Assembly (NCBI GenBank): GCA_027886185.1
Contig: WOAB01000583.1
Location: 6,076,001 to 6,140,000 of the forward strand
Source of the DNA: Rheum nobile
Taxonomy: Eukaryota; Streptophyta; Magnoliopsida; Caryophyllales; Polygonaceae
Direction of reading: 5' to 3'
DNA: 64,000 nt
Shown: in pieces, positions 10,921 to 23,253 of the stretch
Layout of the letters: each line of letters starts with the position of its first letter
Numbering within the stretch: the stretch's first letter is position 1
Notes under the pieces: model-generated
Told to the model about the DNA's origin: nothing
What the model saw: the letters and a program-made list of their open reading frames with translations, nothing else
Databases searched by the model: none
Position numbers and translations under genes: made by a program

Positions 10921-12274
10921 TGATCGACGCTGTCGAGACGCCTAAACAAAATAATCCTAAACAAACCTAAACAAGTAGCAAAGGCAAGCAAGGGTCGAAT
11001 CCCACAGGGAGGAAGTAATCTTTCAGAGTGCAAAGTCGTATGTCAAAGGTAACAAATGGGGGAATTGGTTGATTGTTGTGAAACAAGTAAACAAAGCAAA
11101 GTAAACAAAACAAAAGGTTCAAATCAATTGGGAAAAACACTTAGCCAAACAAATATCCACCATTCATATGATTGATTGGTCCTAGGTTATCTCTATTCAT
11201 TCCTTTGATTATTCTTGTCCCTATTCTGAATTAGTTATCAGTCCTACCAGTACAGGCAACCCTAACTATTAAACAATCCCTACCAACCTTCAAGATTTAA
11301 TTCAATAGCAGCAAGAAGCATAGGAATTAACCAAGATACATGCAACACCACGACCCGCAGTATTTAACATATAATCAAATCTCTTTCATAATAAATTAGT
11401 CCTACCAGTCCTAGAATATCATGGATGCTACAACATATAAGGAATCTCAACCCGAAATATCCAAACCCTAGCAATAGACAATTACTAATATCAACTAGTT
11501 GGCCAAACCAGTCAAATCAATAAGAATATGCTCAAGAGAAAAGATATAATCCAAAGGGATAGGAAATAGAGTTATAACCTCACAATCATGAATCAAATGA
11601 AGGCTTCAATTGTCGAACTAAGCAAAGGGTGCTTAGTTCTTCATAGTTCAAAGGAAAACAATGTTGAATGGAAAAACTGAATTGTAACGTGATGAATACT
11701 GAATGAATGATCAACAATGAAAAGGGAAACTATGTTAAATAACCTAATCCTAAAACTAAAGGGAAAAGATAACGAAAACAATCCTAAAAAGAAAATAATA
11801 TAAAGTACGGAATAATAAAATAAAGAAAAATCGAAAAGAGTCAAAACAAGCAACTTCGGAACTTCTCGCGTGGATCGCCCCCGTGTCATTCCGCGGTCGC
11901 GGCATCAAATCCGTGGTCGCGGAAATTAGATTCTTGCTCTCGACTTGTGCAGCGCTGGGGGTTTTCCGCGGTCGCGGAAAATGGCAATTCTGGCTCCGCT
12001 GTCTCGCCTACTCCGCGATCGACCTCCTCTTCGCCCGCGGTCGCGGCTCCTCCCTTTTCTCTTCTTTGTGTGGCTTCTTCTTCATCTTCCTTGGTCTCTT
12101 CAAGTGGTCTACTCCTCGTCTTCAATAAATCTTCGTTTAAGCTTCTCTAGACCACTAAATCCACACTTCTTCTCCTCAACTCCATACTCCACAGTTGTGC
12201 TCTAAATCCATACAAATGGCACCCTAAACACCGATAACAACTCCTAGATAAGCATTACAAAGTAGAGCTGATCA
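10921..12274 (-). repeat. 5' LTR of the 3964-12274 retrotransposon
   Basis: 1354 bp, TGATCGACGC...CTGATCA, followed by the ACTCA duplication. CCGCGGTCGCGG palindromes are at about 11889-11927, 11965 and 12035. Confidence 0.9.
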
Positions 12275-12599
12275 ACTCATTTGTCTATTTCTTTTAAAAA
12301 ATGTTTTTTTATTTTTCTTCTTGAAGGCTTATGTAAGCTACTTAGCTACATAATCGAATTTGATTATATTTATGCTATGTTATTATTTTAGCTTTAATTT
12401 TGTTAATTAGCAATCTTTAAACACTTATCAAATTTTATCTAAATAATAGTTTATATTAGGTCGACCCAAAATAGTTGTTTAGGTTACGTACGTAGAATAG
12501 GGTCTTCATTTAAAAGAAGGAAAATATTCTTTTCCAAAATATATTATTTATAAAAAAAAGGAAAAATATTAAGAACTTAGGCTAATGGAAAACATGTTC

Positions 12600-12920
12600 A
12601 TATTATTTGGTCCATTTTAGAAAGAATTTATGTTAACAATATTACAGATTTATTTAAGTGCATACAAAATATATGATAGAGAATATTTTGTGCACGTTTT
12701 GGAAATAATGGATTATAAAAGTATTCGTATGGTATGCATAGCCTGTTAGTTAGGATAAAGATTTGATTATTATTTTTTTTATTTGATTTTCGAAATAAAA
12801 ACGAAAAAAATAATAGCTTGTCACGTGACAAAATTAATATTGTGATGTTACGTGGCATTAGAGATGATTGATTTATTTTGAAAGCGCCATGTGACGTAGT
12901 AGGGATTCTGCTTTAGTAGA
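12600..12920 (-). repeat. Dispersed repeat with Helitron-type 5' end (copy 3)
   Basis: Close relative of 3537-3852 in the same orientation, ending TCTGCTTTAGTAGA before T. From 12921 to about 13500 I see only AT-rich sequence. Confidence 0.5.
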
Positions 12921-13502
12921 TTAATAAATTGATTAATTTTCCTAATATATATGGTGAATATGAGTTTCTTGTATACTACAAGAAAAACTTATAAGTATTT
13001 TAAAAACTATGCATGATAAAGTGAAACCGGCCCATAACGCTCGTGGAAAAAAGAGGGAAAAAAATGAAATAAAGCAAACACATGCATTGAAAGAGTGAAA
13101 ATTGAGTTGTTCGTGAGTCATATAAAGCTCTACTATCAAATGATGTGATTGTGGATAAAGTAGACAGAGGAAGGAGCATGTGGTAGAACATGGTAAGTTG
13201 TGTAATGTGTCAAAGAAAGATAAATGAATCTTTATAAAAGTATGAAGTAACGCCATATGTTAGGTAATACGTATAATAACTATATAAACTAATTTTCTAA
13301 AATATATTACAATTTTAATCACAAGCATAATGTAATACTTTTATAAGAAAAATACATAATAGCTTTATAGACTAATTTACTAAGACCATAGGGTAGGTAC
13401 GTATCATATATACAAATTATATAGACTAAGAGTATCTCTAATGGTAATATTGTTAATATTGGAAGTGAGTATCATAACCTCTTTTTTTTTTAAATAAAAA
13501 AA

Positions 13503-15139
13503 AGGTTTGTTTGGATTACAGTAAGAATGCATTTTAATGCATTAAATTATATCAATTAATGCAAAATAATATAATTTAATATATTAAGAAAAAGTGTCAG
13601 GTGCGAAAGCGACTTAACGTACAAAATACGAAAGTTTTTCAACCGTTCGATTTGCTTCAGTTTTTTGCATTGTTACACGCGCTTTCTAATTATTATTTTT
13701 TTCGCTCCAGTTTTTCGCTTCAACCTTCTTTTTTTTGCTTCAGCTTTTCTAATTCTTTTCTTGCACTTTTTTTTTATTCATTTGCATTTCCTCTTTAACC
13801 ACTTGCACTTCTGCTTAACAACACTTTCTTCCTATTGGCTTGCACTTTCGTCATTTCGATTGCACTTATTCATTATTCTGATGCACTTTCTGTTCACTTG
13901 CTTGCACTTTACTTCGTATTCTCATGCACTTTCTTCCTATTGGCTTGCACTTCTGTTTAACAGCTTGCACTTTCGTTCTATTCGCTTGCACTTATTCATT
14001 ATTCTGATGCACTTTTTGTTCGCTTGCTTGCATTTTAAATATTTTTTAATCTCATATTTACTTGCACTTTATGTTCACTTGCTTGCACTTTACTCTGTAT
14101 TTACATGTACTTTCTTCCTATGGGCTTGCACTTTCGTCATTTCGCTTGCACTTATTCATTATTCTGATGCACTTTCTGTTCACTTGTTTGCACTTTACTT
14201 CGTATTCTCATGCACTTTCTTCCTATTGGCTTGCACTTTCTGTTATTTAATCTCTTGAACCTAAAGTGCAAGCATATAAGAAAAAAGTGCAATCAGAAAA
14301 AATAAAGTGCAAGCATATAAGAAAAAAGTGCAAACAAATCAACACAAAATGCAAGAAAATAAATGAATAAAAAAAGTGCAAGGGAATAAACAATAGAAAA
14401 GTGCAAGCCAATAGGTAGAAAGTGCATGGAAATACATAGTAAAGTGCAAGCAAGTGAACAGAAAGTGAAAGCAAATATGAGATTAAAAAATATTTAAAAT
14501 GCAAGCAAGCGAACATAAAGTGCATCAGAATAATGAATAAGTGCAAGCGAATAGAATGAAAGTGCAAGTTGTTAAAGAGAAAGTGCAAATGAATTAAAAA
14601 AAAGTACAAAGGATTAAACAACAGAAAAGTGCAAGCCATTAGGAAGAAAGTGCATGAAAATACAGAGTAAAGTGCAAGCAAGTGAACAGAAAGTGCAAGT
14701 ACATATGAGATTAAAAAATATTTAAAATGCAAGCAAATAAACAAAAGTGTAAGCAGGAAAACATAAAGTGCAAGCATATAAGAATAAGTGCAGGTAAAAA
14801 AATATAAAGTGCAAGCATATAAGAATAAGTGCAAGTAAAAAAATATAAAGTGCAAGCAAATAAACACTAAGTGCAAGCGAATAAAAATAAAGTGCAAGAA
14901 AATAAACGAGGAAGTGCAAGCATATAAACATAAGGTGTATTTGAAGGCAAGGGAATAACACTGAGCGAATAAAGCGCGTGTAAATAAATAAAGGTTTTTT
15001 TCCTATTCTCTCATGCCGTGGATCTCGCCACCGTGGACGGCTAATATTCTTTCGTATTTTGTATCTTAAGCGGTTTTCGCACCTGAACCGCGTCCATATA
15101 TTAAAATGTATTTTGAACGGGGATCCAAACGAACCCTAA
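13503..15139. mobile_element. Possible Tourist-like MITE hosting a fold-back element
   Basis: The left edge GGTTTGTTTGGATTAC and the right edge, read in reverse as GGGTTCGTTTGGATCC, form imperfect inverted ends like Tourist/PIF MITEs. Both inner flanks share GCATTTTAAT/ACATTTTAAT. The target duplication is not clear. Confidence 0.4.
13597..15086. mobile_element. Fold-back element filled with TTGCACTT arrays
   Basis: The ends are inverted: TCAGGTGCGAAA...CAAAATACGAAAG (13597-13634) matches the reverse of 15049-15086 with a few changes. The left half (about 13790-14240) holds TTGCACTT roughly every 20-25 bp. The right half (about 14265-14940) holds the reverse complement AAGTGCAA. Spacer order is mirrored, so the halves form a long imperfect hairpin. 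Convergent open frames of 197 and 216 codons (13665-14258 plus, 14247-14897 minus) are by-products of the repeat and consist of Leu/His/Phe/Cys runs. No transposase is present. Best read as a non-autonomous Mutator-like or fold-back transposon. Confidence 0.8.
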
Positions 15140-16560
15140 ATATATAAAAAAGAAAATTAAGTGTGGAAAAATTGAACCAAATTAGTAATTCAGATTAGAA
15201 AAAAACATAAGCCCTAATCCCCCATTGGGTCTTTGATGAGCCTCATGTGGATGAAGGTAATCCAGAGTTCTTGTTCTTCCTTTTTGTCGAAGAAGAATTG
15301 ACTGAGCATCTCCTTGGCACATCATTCTTTCATTCACCCAAACCATCTCCCTGTAATGTGATCAAGAAGTGCTAAAATATGTGTGATCAGTGTGAAATGA
15401 ATAATATTTGATAGTTGAATACATATTTTAATTACCCAAAGTTTTTGTTGTAGATCATTTACTTGCATTTCCAATTGTACAACTTTGTTACCACTTGCTT
15501 GAGCATATGTTAGTTTGAAGTTATATTTTTTCTGCTAGTTGGACAATTATGAGAATGACAGATGTAAATAGGTTATTGTTACCTTGTAAGATTAGTTTAT
15601 ATTGCAGGTTAAAGGTGAATCACGACCTCATTTCTTGGTTGGTGCAGATGAAATTGAATTTTAATTTAGATATGCATGAGTTGAGTATTCGTATTTTGAG
15701 CAGAAACTGACTCTTGTTCAAGTTGTAATACCTTCTCCATTGATGTCTCCTAATCTGAGCTATCTTCATATGCTGCTCCAGCTTTGAGGTCAAATCGACA
15801 TCTTTCCACCTGCAGAAATGTTGTCAAGAAAGACATTTTCATTATTTTTATGGCGAAAATCATGACTTCAGATATGCATGATATGTTAAAATCGACATCT
15901 CACATGCTGGTTCACTGTCACTAGCCTTACATTTTAATATTTAATATGTTTTAAATTTAATTTAAAATTTTATACTTAAAACCTAACATTAGCCTTACAT
16001 TTTTAAACTAATAATGTTTTGTTAATCAAGTTGTTAATTATATTTATTTATTTTTTTGATTTTTTTTTAAAGGTGATCCGGAATCTGAACCTTCCATAAC
16101 CTTGAATCAATGATCCGATTCCGGTCCGATTCAGGGTTTGGCCGGTTTCGGTTCAAGTTTTGACTACCTGAATCCACTATTAGACCGTGATTATGAATTC
16201 AAAAGATGTGATAGGCTCGTCTAGAATCCGATTTTTTTGAGCTCTACTAGTATCCAAGATTGCTCAAGAATAACCAAAACCTTAGAAATTGAATCGAAGG
16301 ACCGATAAGATTTTATAATCGATTGGACCCGGTGAGTTAAGTAAATAACATTTTGACAAACCTTTTTTTAAACTAATGGACCCTTAGTAAAAATGGACCC
16401 ATCTCCCTCTCTCTAAATCCTACTCTCTACCCCTAAATCTTACATCTTAAATGCTTAAAAATTAATAGAGATCCATTTTATTAATTGAAAGCTCTTAAAG
16501 GACTAATGGGCCCAAAATCTTCCGATTGGACCAGTATTATGAAAAAACGGGTCCAAATTA
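15140..16560. other. Intergenic region, weak exon-like stretches only
   Basis: Short open stretches at about 15230-15350 and 15720-15820 have some coding look, but no family was recognised and no consistent gene model could be built. A GC-richer patch at 16080-16260 (tccggttcc-like words) resembles ends of MITEs seen near 58.4-58.9 kb. Confidence 0.3.
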
Positions 16561-16799
16561 CTCAGCCCAGCCCAAATTACTGAAATCCCAAAAGTCCAAC
16601 AACCAGTGGATGCAGCGAAAAACTGTCTTCGGGTCACTCACCTCGTTTCCACCGCTGAGCATCGGCATTATCGATCCTTCCTTCTTCACTCACATCTGCT
16701 CGTTTCGTTGCTCTGCTCTCTCATCATCTATCGTCGTCTTCTCTTCCAGAATCGTGATCCAGATCATTTCAATCTCTCGCTGCGGCTGAACTGAGCACC

Positions 16800-19560
16800 A
16801 TGGCTGCCGTTCCTAATTCGCTGCTTCTGGCTAGTAACTCTTCGATCCAGCCCTCCTCTGGTTAGTGCTTTCTCCCTTCTCTTTTTCATATCTGTTTTTC
16901 TCTACTTCTTTCCTTGTTTGTTCGTCATTTATGTTCATCATTTGCTGCAATTGCTTGTGCTTCTGCCTTCTTGGTGACGCCTCTACCAGTCGCAGATATT
17001 CAGGTCAACAAGCTATATATCATTTGTGCTCTGCCTAATTAGAATTCAGCTTCCTAGTGATGATAGTTCACGGGTGCTATTCATGGATAATCCGATTGTT
17101 GATTGAGGGAAACTAGTGTCTGATTGGTCTTGCTTTTCAGCTTTAGGGGATTTTAGAATTCACGGATCTATTGACTCTACCACGTGGTTGCTCTCTCTTT
17201 TAATGAAAGAGAATTCGGACTGTATTGTTCTTTTCACGCTAATTTCCAAAATATGGTGTTTCTGGATCAATGTCTTGTTCAATAGTCTATTCACTTCTCT
17301 ATGGCTGTTTTTATGGCATTCTACGTACTAGAATTTCATCTTTTGATAAGATTCTTGTAACTTATTTCACCTACTGGATCAGGTTCAGATCAAAGTATCA
17401 GGACTTTGTGCTCCCCAACCTTGTCCATCACTCCATCCAGTAGAAAATGTGGTTACAAACGGCTTGTTGTTCATGCTGCATACAGGTCATTTCCGTTGCA
17501 TTTAGTATACCATGGGTCTGCAAATGAAGTGTTCAATACTTAATGCAATCATAACTCATGTAGAAATTTTGAACCTCTGAAACTCAAGACTGTTTATTTA
17601 CCTATGGCTGTGACAGTGATGATAGTAGGCTTAGCAGCTCCAGTGTCTTCATAGGGGGATTTATTCTGGGAGGATTAGTTGTTGGCACCTTAGGGTGTGT
17701 ATATGCTCCTCAGGTACTGATGTTACTTACCTTATTTCTGCTGGAAACTTCAAGATTGGAACCAATTCTCATAATAATATTTCTTTTTGAAAGCTGCTCC
17801 ATAGTTATATATAAGTTAGCAATTTCTTGACATTGTGCCTTAGCTGCTCCATAATTTTTAGCTGCACTCAATTTGTTGGTTTTGATGCTCTTTCTGTTGG
17901 TCGTTTTTGTCTTGTATAGATAAGCAAAGCTATAGCTGGAACTGATAGAAAAGATTTGATGAGGAAGTTACCCAAATTCATTTATGATGAAGAGAAAGCT
18001 TTGGAGGTAAGCATTTGTTTCACTGCTAAAGTACTCAGATTTTGTATGGGCTGTCTGCCTGTCTCTTATAAGTTATAAGTAGATAGCTGCTACCTGCCTA
18101 AATCTCATTGTCAATACCCCCAACCTTTCTAGCTTTCCAGGTTTACCATAGTGTTGTGAGCCATAATGACCCACAACTCCACTAGTCCAAGTTATGAATT
18201 ATTCAATTTATTTTATTATTGCTTCAATGCTTACTTTCATGCCCGTTGCCTAATAAAAATATAATCAAAGTCACAAAGCTCAGATTTAGTGATATTATAA
18301 TGGTAATAACACAAAATCATTTGTAATTTAGGCCATTTTGCACAACCACGGGTTATATAGAAAAACAAGGGGAAATTATAAAACTATCATAGATGAGATG
18401 GGCTTCAGGTTTATGGGATGTTACATTCTCACACTAATTGACCATCTCCATTTCCTGCTGTATGCACCATCTTCTGTAGTTATTCATCCTGTTATATCAA
18501 ACATAGACACACAATCTTCTAGCAATATGATATAAAGATAATCAATTTCTTAACCCTCCTTATCACCCTTTGTATCTTATGTTTCAAATCACTGCTAATA
18601 TTCCCTGTTTTCCCCACAAAACTTACCGATGATCAATGAGGATGATATAAAGGATGTTGTCCATAAGCTACCATTTATGGTGCCAGCCAAGTCATTGGCT
18701 TCAAACTTCTGGCAGTTTTTTCCCAGACTAGCAAACTCTTGGATTGCTTGAACGGCTTAGCTTTTACCTGTAAGGGTGGTTAACCGATTTGTTTACTCGA
18801 TACTTCCACTGTCAAGATTGTGATTTAAATACGCTGACAGATCGCTTAAGATTATGATTTTCCAGCAAAGTAAGGTTAATTTCTCTTGGTTTTTAACTGA
18901 TATATTTATTCCATTCTTATCAATGATTTCTATAGTTTACTTCATATCTTTTGAAAATTTGTGAATAAGACAGCTCCACTCCCTCCCATTGTAATATACT
19001 GATATATATGTAAGAACATTTACTATGTTTTTGGTTATTGTTTTTGTTAAAATGGGTTTAGTGGTGCTTTGATATGTTCATAGTTTCTATGTTTAGTCAG
19101 TAGACATTTTTGGCACTAGTTATGGTTTGAAAGTTCAGTGGCGACAGGTATAGTAGCTTTCGAATACTTTGCAGGACTTCATGTAGGAAAACGAATTATA
19201 TTCATAATCAATAATACGGACTTGATGCTCTTCAAACTCTCGTGAAATAAACTTCGTTTGATCAGCCCTTTCACTCATACCTTGTGCATAATCACTTCTT
19301 TGCAAGTTCTATTTGACTAGGTGAAGTATTCTTTTCAGAAGACTGTATTCTCCTCTTCTATTTTCATCTCATAAACTACTCTTAGCATGTCACTAATAAG
19401 GGTATTTTTTCATTGTGATGGACAGAAGACAAGACAGATACTCACTGAAAAGATTGCACAGTTGAACTCTGCTATTGATGATGTTTCATCACAGCTTCGC
19501 ACTGACAATGCCCCCAATGGAGCAGCTATAAACTCGGATGAGATGGAAGCCACAATCTAA
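16800..19560 (+). CDS. Chloroplast inner-envelope-type membrane protein (At1g42960-like)
   Basis: Five coding exons were read: 16800-16860, 17383-17485, 17617-17713, 17920-18006 and 19426-19560, all with GT-AG introns and matching phases, giving 160 residues. The start is the first ATG after a leader (GCACCATGG). The N-terminus is Ser-rich with few acidic residues, as in chloroplast transit peptides (about 1-50). One glycine-rich membrane segment follows (about 65-85, VFIGGFILGGLVVGTLGCVY). Then comes a basic and acidic tail with a short predicted helix (about 115-140, KTRQILTEKIAQLNSAIDD). From memory the closest relative is Arabidopsis At1g42960, described as a chloroplast inner-envelope protein of unknown biochemical role. 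It lies 1.4 kb upstream of GAPB on the same strand. The last intron is long (about 1.4 kb) and holds no recognised element. Confidence 0.88.
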
Positions 19561-20750
19561 GAGGCGTAACTGATGGTCACTTATTCTGGGAAATAATCCT
19601 AATATCTTAGTCTCTTTTCTGTTCTTCTCAACAATTTGCATGATTGCATCGTGTGGTATTATGTGGATAGTGTTTCGGCCCCGTGTAATAGGGTACATAT
19701 AGATGTTGGATTCTCCTTCATAAACTTCATCTGTACTTGAACCCACCTATTCCTGTTATGCTTATTCAAAATCTGATGACAATTCAACTTAGTAAGCCAT
19801 TGCTAAACCTTTAAAAGCATCAGTACCTTGCATGCCCCCTCTCTGCTTAAAATGCTGTGATCTGCTTCTTTAGTTGTGGCTGATGGTGATGCTGACGGCG
19901 ATGCTGACGTCACCTACTGGCTTTATTCTGCAAGTCAGTAAAAAGGGTGATTGTTTATTGTATATTGTACGGAGAAGTTACCCTCCAGGTGATATCAGTT
20001 ATTGTTGAATTGCTGATATATAGCTGGAAAGAACAGTGGTCTTGATCTCAGAGCTGCTTACTTGCTTGTTAACATTCCACTACCTACTTCAGCAAGCAAA
20101 GCAAAACATTACTACCATGGTATTAGTGAGGTTGGCTGTTGTGGTTGAAAAATGAAAATAGAGATGTGAAGAAGATGCTAGATACCTTGTATATCAAGTA
20201 AAAGGATAGCTGGGTTTTTGACATACTTTTTTGGACTTGATAATGTATTTTCAGCCAATTACACGTAATAAAGTAATTGATAAGGTAGTTAATAAGGTCT
20301 GTGGAGTGTTCAGAAGGAAATATGGGCCATATATATATAACACATGCATTATATTCCATACGGATAAATAGAAGGGGCCTGAAAGACAGCACCTTGAGGC
20401 CATATGACATTGCAATCCATACGCCAATATGACTAGCTTGTCCTTGTTTTGTATTCTTATAGTTATGGAGGTTACCTTATGATTATAACACTAGAAATAG
20501 AATTGTTTTCTGACCCAAAAAGAAAAAAAAACAGAATTGTTTTGTGATAATTAAGAGATCCTTGGAGTTCACATATTAGGTTCGACACAGTTTACATTAT
20601 TATGTTTTCATATTAACAGTCCATTTAAGACCTTTATTATAGGTCTTATTAAGAGTTAAAAGTACCTTATCAAGACGTTATATCAAACAAGAGAAGGGCA
20701 TTTCTGTAAATTTCTTGGAAGCTCATCTGTGGCTCAGACTTAGCCTTGAG
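19561..20750. other. 3' flank of the envelope-protein gene and upstream region of GAPB
   Basis: The first part is the probable 3' UTR of the upstream gene. The rest is AT-rich without a recognised gene, element or RNA. Confidence 0.5.
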
Positions 20751-20759
20751 TGAAATCAT

Positions 20760-20765
20760 CTTATC
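20760..20765 (-). promoter_or_regulatory. Candidate I-box (GATAAG) upstream of GAPB
   Basis: GATAAG on the minus strand, about 135 bp before the TATA-like motif. I-boxes are known in light-regulated photosynthesis promoters. A six-base match is weak evidence on its own. Confidence 0.3.
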
Positions 20766-20895
20766 ACATCCTCTAGGATGGCATCTTGACCACCCATTTC
20801 ATGACCTTCTAGTAGCCAATAATCCTAAGAGGATTCATCTATGTGGAGTAGAAAAGCCCTTTTCATGCAACCACTTGCTTCTTGGAAGTTTGAAG

Positions 20896-20901
20896 TATAT
20901 A
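20896..20901 (+). promoter_or_regulatory. TATA-like motif of GAPB
   Basis: TATATA about 90 bp before the start codon, a plausible distance for a short leader. Confidence 0.45.
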
Positions 20902-20986
20902 TGTGACATAATTCATAGCTTCTTCCTGTGATAGCCTAATAGTTTAGCAGATCACAACCCACAGAGCAAGTTCAAGGGGAAGAGCC

Positions 20987-23253
20987 ATGGCATCAAGTGC
21001 AGCTTTGGCTTCTTCCAGAGTTCCAACCAACACTAGGCTTCCTTACAAGTCCACTACTCCATGCTTTGCTAAGGTTGCATTTCTCACTCAGTTGTCACAT
21101 GTTTTGATCAATATAAATATATGTTATGGTGAGTTCTAAATCTTAACCTGCTTTGCCTTCTGTCAATGCAGAAGCTTGATATGGCAGGCTTCTCTGGATT
21201 GAGGTCCAGCGACTGCGTAGTCTATGCCAACGGCGCTAGAGATGCTTCGTTTCAAGCCGTAGTATCCTCCCAGCTTACTCAGAAGGTTGGCTTGTGTATC
21301 AAAATACATATTCTAAGACTTGTTCATGAATAAATCTATGTTGCTTGTAAATGCAGAACAGGCTAGATTATGATCTTTAATGGCTTATATTATACTATGT
21401 GAAAATCAAGCTAGATTATGATCTTGAAAAGTTGCTGTTTCTTGAATACAGACTGCAGTTGCAACTCCTGTTAGGGGAGTTCCAATGGCCAAGTTGAAGG
21501 TGGCAATCAACGGATTTGGACGTATTGGCAGGAACTTCCTCCGGTGCTGGCATGGACGCAAGGACTCGCCTCTAGATGTGGTTGTTGTCAACGACAGTGG
21601 AGGTGTTAGGAACGTGAGTCGTTTTAAGTGATCAAAATTCATACTACTATCTATTGTGAATGAAGGGGAAAGAGAAATGCCTAATACAAACCTGGTGTTG
21701 CTTTGAGACTTGTTAGGCCTCACACTTGCTGAAGTACGACTCCATCCTCGGTACCTTTAAGGCGGAGGTGAAGATTGTTGATGATAGCACCATCAGCGTC
21801 GATGGGAAACACATTAAGGTTGTCTCAAGCAGGGACCCTTTGAAGCTCCCATGGGCTGAGCTTGGCATTGATATTGTGATTGAGGTAAGACTTGCTCTGC
21901 ATTGCTTGTATAACACATTAATTCTTTTTTTTTTTGTAATGATTTTGTATTGTTTGTGAAGATTATAATTGAGTGGTATGACATGGTTCACAGGGAACCG
22001 GAGTCTTTGTGGATGGACCGGGTGCTGGCAAACACATCCAAGCGGGTGCCAAGAAGGTCGTCATCACTGCCCCAGCAAAGGGCGCGGATATCCCCACCTA
22101 CGTGGTTGGGGTCAATGAGCAGGATTACCACCATGATGTCGCTAACATTATAAGGTAAGCGTTTCTAGATACGAATACTCTGAGCTAATAAGGTCTAATG
22201 AGATGTTTGTATGGTAGACATTTTGATCATGCCAAATTCTGTGAAACACAAAACAGAGGCTACATTCATTTCCAGAGTATCACAAACTGTTGGAAGCTTC
22301 TTTCTTCATATAAAGCATGTGTTGTGAGAACTGATTTTGGTTTCATTACGCTTTAGCAACGCGTCTTGCACCACAAACTGTCTGGCTCCTTTCGTCAAGG
22401 TGATAGACGAGGAGTTTGGTAAGTACGTGAAATCAATCAATCCAAGACTAGTAGTCACAGGATCATAGCTATCACAAGAATCATACTGATCTGTTTTGCA
22501 GGAATTGTCAAGGGCACAATGACAACCACCCACTCCTACACTGGTGACCAGGTAATACTACTTAGAGTGTGTTTGGCAAGGGCTACTCTGATTAGCATCA
22601 ACTGGGCCTAATGATAGATACTATGTGTATGCAGAGGCTATTGGACGCGTCACACAGGGACCTGAGGAGAGCGAGGGCAGCAGCACTAAACATAGTGCCA
22701 ACGAGCACGGGAGCTGCAAAGGCGGTGTCGCTGGTGCTGCCCCAGCTCAAGGGAAAGCTCAACGGCATTGCTCTTAGGGTCCCGACTCCGAACGTGTCAG
22801 TGGTGGACCTGGTGGTCAACGTGGAGAAGAAAGGCCTTACGGCAGAAGACGTCAACAACGCCTTCAGAAAGGCGGCTGCTGGGCCTCTCAAGGGCGTGCT
22901 CGACGTCTGTGACATCCCCTTGGTCTCTGTGGACTTCAGGTGCAGCGACGTCTCCTCCACCGTCGACTCTTCCTTGACCATGGTCATGGGAGACGACATG
23001 GTCAAGGTTGTCGCTTGGTACGACAACGAATGGGGATACAGGTGAGCTGAGCCCAAAGTGAAGCAAACGTTAATTCTAACACAATTTGGTTATAACTTGT
23101 TGTTCTTGTGTATGTAGCCAAAGGGTGGTGGATTTGACGGACTTGGTAGCAAGCAAGTGGCCCGGGATGCCGGTGACGCCAAGCGGCGACCCCCTGGAGG
23201 ATTTCTGCAAGACAAACCCAGCTGATGAGGAGTGCAAAGTCTACGAGAATTAA
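20987..23253 (+). CDS. GAPB: Chloroplast NADP-dependent glyceraldehyde-3-phosphate dehydrogenase subunit B
   Basis: Nine exons were read: 20987-21073, 21172-21285, 21452-21613, 21717-21884, 21994-22154, 22357-22418, 22502-22551, 22635-23041 and 23118-23253. They splice in frame to 448 residues, normal for GapB. It makes glyceraldehyde-3-phosphate from 1,3-bisphosphoglycerate with NADPH in the stroma (Calvin cycle), with subunit A as partner. Visible features are a Ser/Ala-rich transit peptide, the nucleotide-binding start INGFGRIGRN, the active-site SNASCTTNCLAP with Cys at about 235, and WYDNEWGYSQRVVDL near the end. The C-terminal extension (DPLEDFCKTNPADEECKVY plus EN) has two cysteines. 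In known GapB this CP12-like tail allows thioredoxin-controlled, redox-dependent assembly and inactivation. The extension separates B from A. All key residues look intact. Confidence 0.97.

Larger units (their letters stand above)
3964..12274 (-). mobile_element. Defective Ty3/gypsy (Athila/Tat-like) LTR retrotransposon, TSD ACTCA
   Basis: Both outer flanks carry ACTCA (3959-3963 and 12275-12279). The two LTRs start TGATC and end GATCA. The primer site next to the right LTR is complementary to the 3' end of plant tRNA-Asp, and a purine tract adjoins the left LTR, so the element reads right to left. The interior is only 4.5 kb and lacks reverse transcriptase, RNase H and integrase, so it cannot move on its own. 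The interior is scrambled: a plus-strand gag segment (7285-8773) and a minus-strand gag segment (9033-10023) meet at a hairpin, with an extra truncated LTR at 10067-10733. Both LTRs measure 1354 bp once the nested insertion is removed, which suggests fairly recent insertion. The Athila/Tat assignment rests on the tRNA-Asp primer site, the gag style and the GGGAGGCAACCC motif at about 8820. Confidence 0.88.

Noticed and set aside
13665..14897. Convergent ORFs of 197 and 216 codons
   Set aside because: They arise from the TTGCACTT repeat, consist of repeated Leu/His/Phe/Cys words, and lie in a fold-back element.
17116..18535. ORFs inside introns of the envelope-protein gene
   Set aside because: They lie within or across introns defined by in-frame flanking exons and show no family resemblance.
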